Position numbers and translations under genes: made by a program. From Microbacteriaceae bacterium (GTDB taxonomy: Bacteria; Actinomycetota; Actinomycetes; Actinomycetales; Microbacteriaceae), in NCBI GenBank assembly GCA_030840185.1, contig JAUZFY010000184.1, positions 1-8,033 of the forward strand: a stretch of 8,033 bases of DNA, in the 5' to 3' direction. Numbering within the stretch: the first letter of the stretch is position 1; every line of letters starts with the position of its first letter. The notes under the pieces are model-generated. The model saw only the letters and a program-made list of their open reading frames with translations, was not told the DNA's origin and searched no databases. Positions 6,009-8,033 of the stretch are shown here, one piece after another.

Positions 6009-7499
6009 CTACGCGTGGGAAATGTCCTCGGCCAGGGCGATCAGCGTACGCACGGTTATGCCCGTCGGACCCTTGCCGACGTAGCCGTATCCGGTGCCGC
6101 GGTTCTCTGCCGGACCGGCGATGTCGATGTGCGCCCAGGGGATTCGGCCGGCGGCGGGATCCTGACCCTCTCCCACGAATTCCTGCAGGAACACCCCGGC
6201 GAGGAGCATGCCGGCGGCGGTGTTCCCGACCTTCACGTTGGCAATGTCCGCCACATCCGAATTGATGAGCGCCCGAAGGTCTGCCGGCAGCGGCATGGGC
6301 CACAGTGTTTCGCCGACGGCGGAGCCGGTGTCGGTGACCCGCCGGACCAGAGCCTCATCGCCCATCACGGCGCCGTAGCGGTCTCCGAGAGCGACCCGCT
6401 GGGCGCCGGTCAGGGTCGCGACATCGATGATCGCGTCCGGGAATTCTTCGCTCGCGGCGACGAGCCCGTCGGCCATGACGAGACGGCCCTCGGCATCGGT
6501 GTTCAACACCTCAACGGTCTTTCCGCCGCGGATCCGCAACACGTCATTCGGTCTGATCGCCGAGCCCGAGGGCATGTTCTCCGCGATACACAGCCAGGCG
6601 GTGAGCCGGATGTCGAGTCCGAGCCTTGCGGCAGCGAACACGACCGCCATGACCGTTGCCGCCCCGGTCATGTCGTCCTTCATCCCCACCATCCCGGCCG
6701 CCGGCTTGAGCGAGAGCCCGCCGCTGTCGAAGGTGATGCCCTTTCCGACCAGCGCGAGATGTTTCGCCGCGGTCGCGGGGGAGTAGCTGATCTTGACCAG
6801 GCGGGGCCCGCGCGTCGACCCGCCGCCGACCCCGACGATGCCGCCGAAGCCGCCGGCCCGCAGTTGGTCATCGGCGAGCACGTCGACGGTCACCGGAAGG
6901 CCAGCGGCCTCCACGAGAACGATGTCGGCGAAGCTCTCCGGGTAGAGATCGGACGGCGGCGCGTTCACGAGGTCGCGCACCGAATGGACGGCTCCGGCGA
7001 TGACTCCGGCGCGGGAGACCAACTCGGGGTCGCGTTCGACCAGTGAAACGACGGTGATCTCACCCGCCGGCAGCCGAGTCGACTCCCGGGAGGCCGACCG
7101 ATACTCGGTGTACGAATACGCTCCGATCGCCGCCCCCTCGAGCACCGCGAGAAGATCGGCGTCTGACGTCGTCGGAAGGTCGATCACGAGAGAGGTGATT
7201 CCGGTGAGACGGCGCGCGGCGGTGCCGGCAGCGTAGCGGAGCGAGTCGGGGGTGAGCGGACCGTGTCCGGTTCCCACGAGCGCGATGCTTCGCGCTCCTC
7301 CGATGCCGGGCAGCCGGATGAGCTCGTCCTTGCCGCCGGTTGCGCCGAGGCCGGCAAGACTGGCCGAGATGGCCGAGAACGCCGCATCCTCGGAGAGCAG
7401 AACTGGCGTGTCGTCTGTGGCGCGAAGGCCGATCACGAGCACGTCGGCGGAGATTGAGGAGGCGGATTCCGCGGATACGCGAAGCAAAGGGACGGTCAT
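6009..7499 (-). CDS. pepA: Leucyl aminopeptidase (M17 family)
   Basis: The product is 496 aa, close to the 503 aa of E. coli PepA. It is a cytosolic di-metal aminopeptidase that removes N-terminal Leu and other residues from peptides; family members are usually hexamers. The C-terminal catalytic domain has all metal and active-site residues. In GKGITFDSGGLSLKP they are K253, D258 and K265. In MKDDMTGA it is D276, and in the signature NTDAEGRL they are D335, E337 and R339. Each is offset by exactly 17 from the E. coli numbering (K270, D275, K282, D293, D352, E354, R356). The N-terminal third is variable, as usual. The frame is open far upstream of the ATG at 7497-7499, but that extension would overlap the divergent PAC2 gene. 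A -10 hexamer six bases before this ATG supports it. It is often found beside lpd and E2 genes in actinobacteria. Confidence 0.95.
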   Translation of the reverse strand: MTVPLLRVSAESASSISADVLVIGLRATDDTPVLLSEDAAFSAISASLAGLGATGGKDELIRLPGIGGARSIALVGTGHGPLTPDSLRYAAGTAARRLTGITSLVIDLPTTSDADLLAVLEGAAIGAYSYTEYRSASRESTRLPAGEITVVSLVERDPELVSRAGVIAGAVHSVRDLVNAPPSDLYPESFADIVLVEAAGLPVTVDVLADDQLRAGGFGGIVGVGGGSTRGPRLVKISYSPATAAKHLALVGKGITFDSGGLSLKPAAGMVGMKDDMTGAATVMAVVFAAARLGLDIRLTAWLCIAENMPSGSAIRPNDVLRIRGGKTVEVLNTDAEGRLVMADGLVAASEEFPDAIIDVATLTGAQRVALGDRYGAVMGDEALVRRVTDTGSAVGETLWPMPLPADLRALINSDVADIANVKVGNTAAGMLLAGVFLQEFVGEGQDPAAGRIPWAHIDIAGPAENRGTGYGYVGKGPTGITVRTLIALAEDISHA

Positions 7500-7505
7500 T
7501 CGGCA

Positions 7506-7511
7506 ATCGTA
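7506..7511 (-). promoter_or_regulatory. Putative -10 element for pepA (leaderless)
   Basis: On the minus strand TACGAT is followed by TGCCGA and the ATG at 7499. The hexamer fits TANNNT and ends six bases before the start. There is no Shine-Dalgarno. A TTGCGA further upstream is only 14 bases away, too close for a normal -35. Confidence 0.5.
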
Positions 7512-7540
7512 TCCGGCGGGAATCCTCGCAAACTCCGAGG

Positions 7541-7564
7541 GTGTCGCAGCGGATGCTGCCGCAC
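7541..7564. promoter_or_regulatory. Inverted repeat in the pepA/PAC2 divergent spacer
   Basis: The arms GTGTCGCAGC and GCTGCCGCAC flank a four-base centre: five perfect pairs, one mismatch, then four pairs including one G-T. It lies upstream of both putative -10 elements, about 30 bases from the pepA one and 70 from the PAC2 one. This would suit a regulator binding site, but no regulator can be named. Confidence 0.3.
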
Positions 7565-7634
7565 CTGTCCGGAGTGTTCGCTCTCGGCACACGGGGAACG
7601 GCGGGATGGAGAGGGTCAGCCATTGCCTCGCGAT

Positions 7635-7640
7635 TAGAGT
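7635..7640 (+). promoter_or_regulatory. Putative -10 element for the PAC2 gene (leaderless)
   Basis: TAGAGT is followed by TGTGGC and the ATG at 7647, the same six-base spacing as at pepA and the DUF4191 gene. No Shine-Dalgarno or clear -35 is visible. Confidence 0.5.
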
Positions 7641-7646
7641 TGTGGC

Positions 7647-8033
7647 ATGGATAATCCCGAGGGTCTCTACGAGCTGAACCCGGACGTCATCGACGTTCCG
7701 GAAGGCCTTCACCTCGTCGCGGGAGTGACCGGGTTCGCTGACGCCGGATCCGCGGTCACTCAGCTCAGCGAGTACCTCGTCGACACCATTGACCACCGCG
7801 TAGTCGCCACCTTCGACGCCGACATTCTGCTGGACTACCGCGCGCGGCGGCCCACGATCTACTTCGATCAGGACCACCTGAGCGACTACCGCCCGCCGCG
7901 ACTCGCCCTGTACCTGGCCAGCGACGAAATCGGTCAACCGTTCCTCTTCCTCACCGGCTTCGAACCCGACTTCCAGTGGGAACGATTCGCGGACGCAGTC
8001 ATGCAGCTCATCGCAAAATACCGGGTCAAGAGC
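7647..8033 (+). CDS. PAC2 family protein (5' part, cut by the window end)
   Basis: The frame is open from the ATG at 7647 to the last base, giving 129 residues with no stop. The sequence starts MDNPEGLYELNPDV and continues with an N-terminal fold typical of the PAC2 (proteasome assembly chaperone 2-like) family. Recognisable parts are the early GVTGFADAGSA, the VVATFDADILLDYRARRP stretch and the LTGFEPDFQWERFADAV segment. Actinobacterial PAC2 proteins are about 300 aa; the best known is the structurally solved Rv2125 of M. tuberculosis. Their cellular role is unclear, and most Microbacteriaceae are thought to lack a proteasome, so a chaperone role should not be assumed. It is divergent from pepA. 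Confidence 0.85.
   Translation, partial: MDNPEGLYELNPDVIDVPEGLHLVAGVTGFADAGSAVTQLSEYLVDTIDHRVVATFDADILLDYRARRPTIYFDQDHLSDYRPPRLALYLASDEIGQPFLFLTGFEPDFQWERFADAVMQLIAKYRVKS

Noticed and set aside
5934..7046. 370-codon plus-strand open frame opposite pepA
   Set aside because: pepA is unambiguous by its M17 signature; the opposite frame is Asp/Gly/His/Arg-rich shadow sequence.
7500..7937. N-terminal extension of pepA in the same open frame
   Set aside because: It has no similarity to M17 proteins, would overlap the divergent PAC2 coding region, and the ATG at 7499 gives a normal-length protein.

Overview
The window is high-GC, with codon use, gene families and gene order typical of Actinobacteria. 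The Lpd, E2 and DUF4191 proteins look most like those of Microbacteriaceae (Leifsonia/Cryobacterium-like), but genus cannot be settled by eye. It is mostly a conserved housekeeping neighbourhood. In mycobacteria and Streptomyces the remembered order is leucyl aminopeptidase, lipoamide dehydrogenase or E2 (sucB/dlaT), lipB, lipA, DUF4191, RDD, glnA.

Layout from left to right: the 3' end of an RDD membrane protein (+); a short intergenic stretch with a 17-bp tandem repeat; a DUF4191 membrane protein (-); a 168-bp divergent spacer; a 574-residue membrane-anchored protein with a degenerate protein-kinase domain (+); the E2 acyltransferase gene sucB (-); lpdA, encoding E3 (-); leucyl aminopeptidase pepA (-); a 147-bp divergent spacer; and the 5' part of a PAC2-family gene (+), cut by the window end.

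lpdA and sucB form a two-gene unit encoding E3 and E2 of the 2-oxo acid dehydrogenase (pyruvate/2-oxoglutarate) complex. Both have good Shine-Dalgarno sites. pepA, the DUF4191 gene and the PAC2 gene instead look leaderless: each has a TANNNT -10 hexamer ending exactly six bases before the ATG.

The least ordinary part is the kinase-like gene. It keeps the ATP-site lysine but has lost the catalytic Asp of HRD, the metal-binding Asn and the Asp of DFG, so it reads as a transmembrane pseudokinase with an extracytoplasmic two-cysteine domain. It sits, in the opposite orientation, where lipB-lipA would be expected. A 39-nt near-perfect inverted repeat in the end of its coding sequence is placed to terminate the convergent lpdA-sucB transcript. 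I see no mobile element, CRISPR array, tRNA or rRNA.
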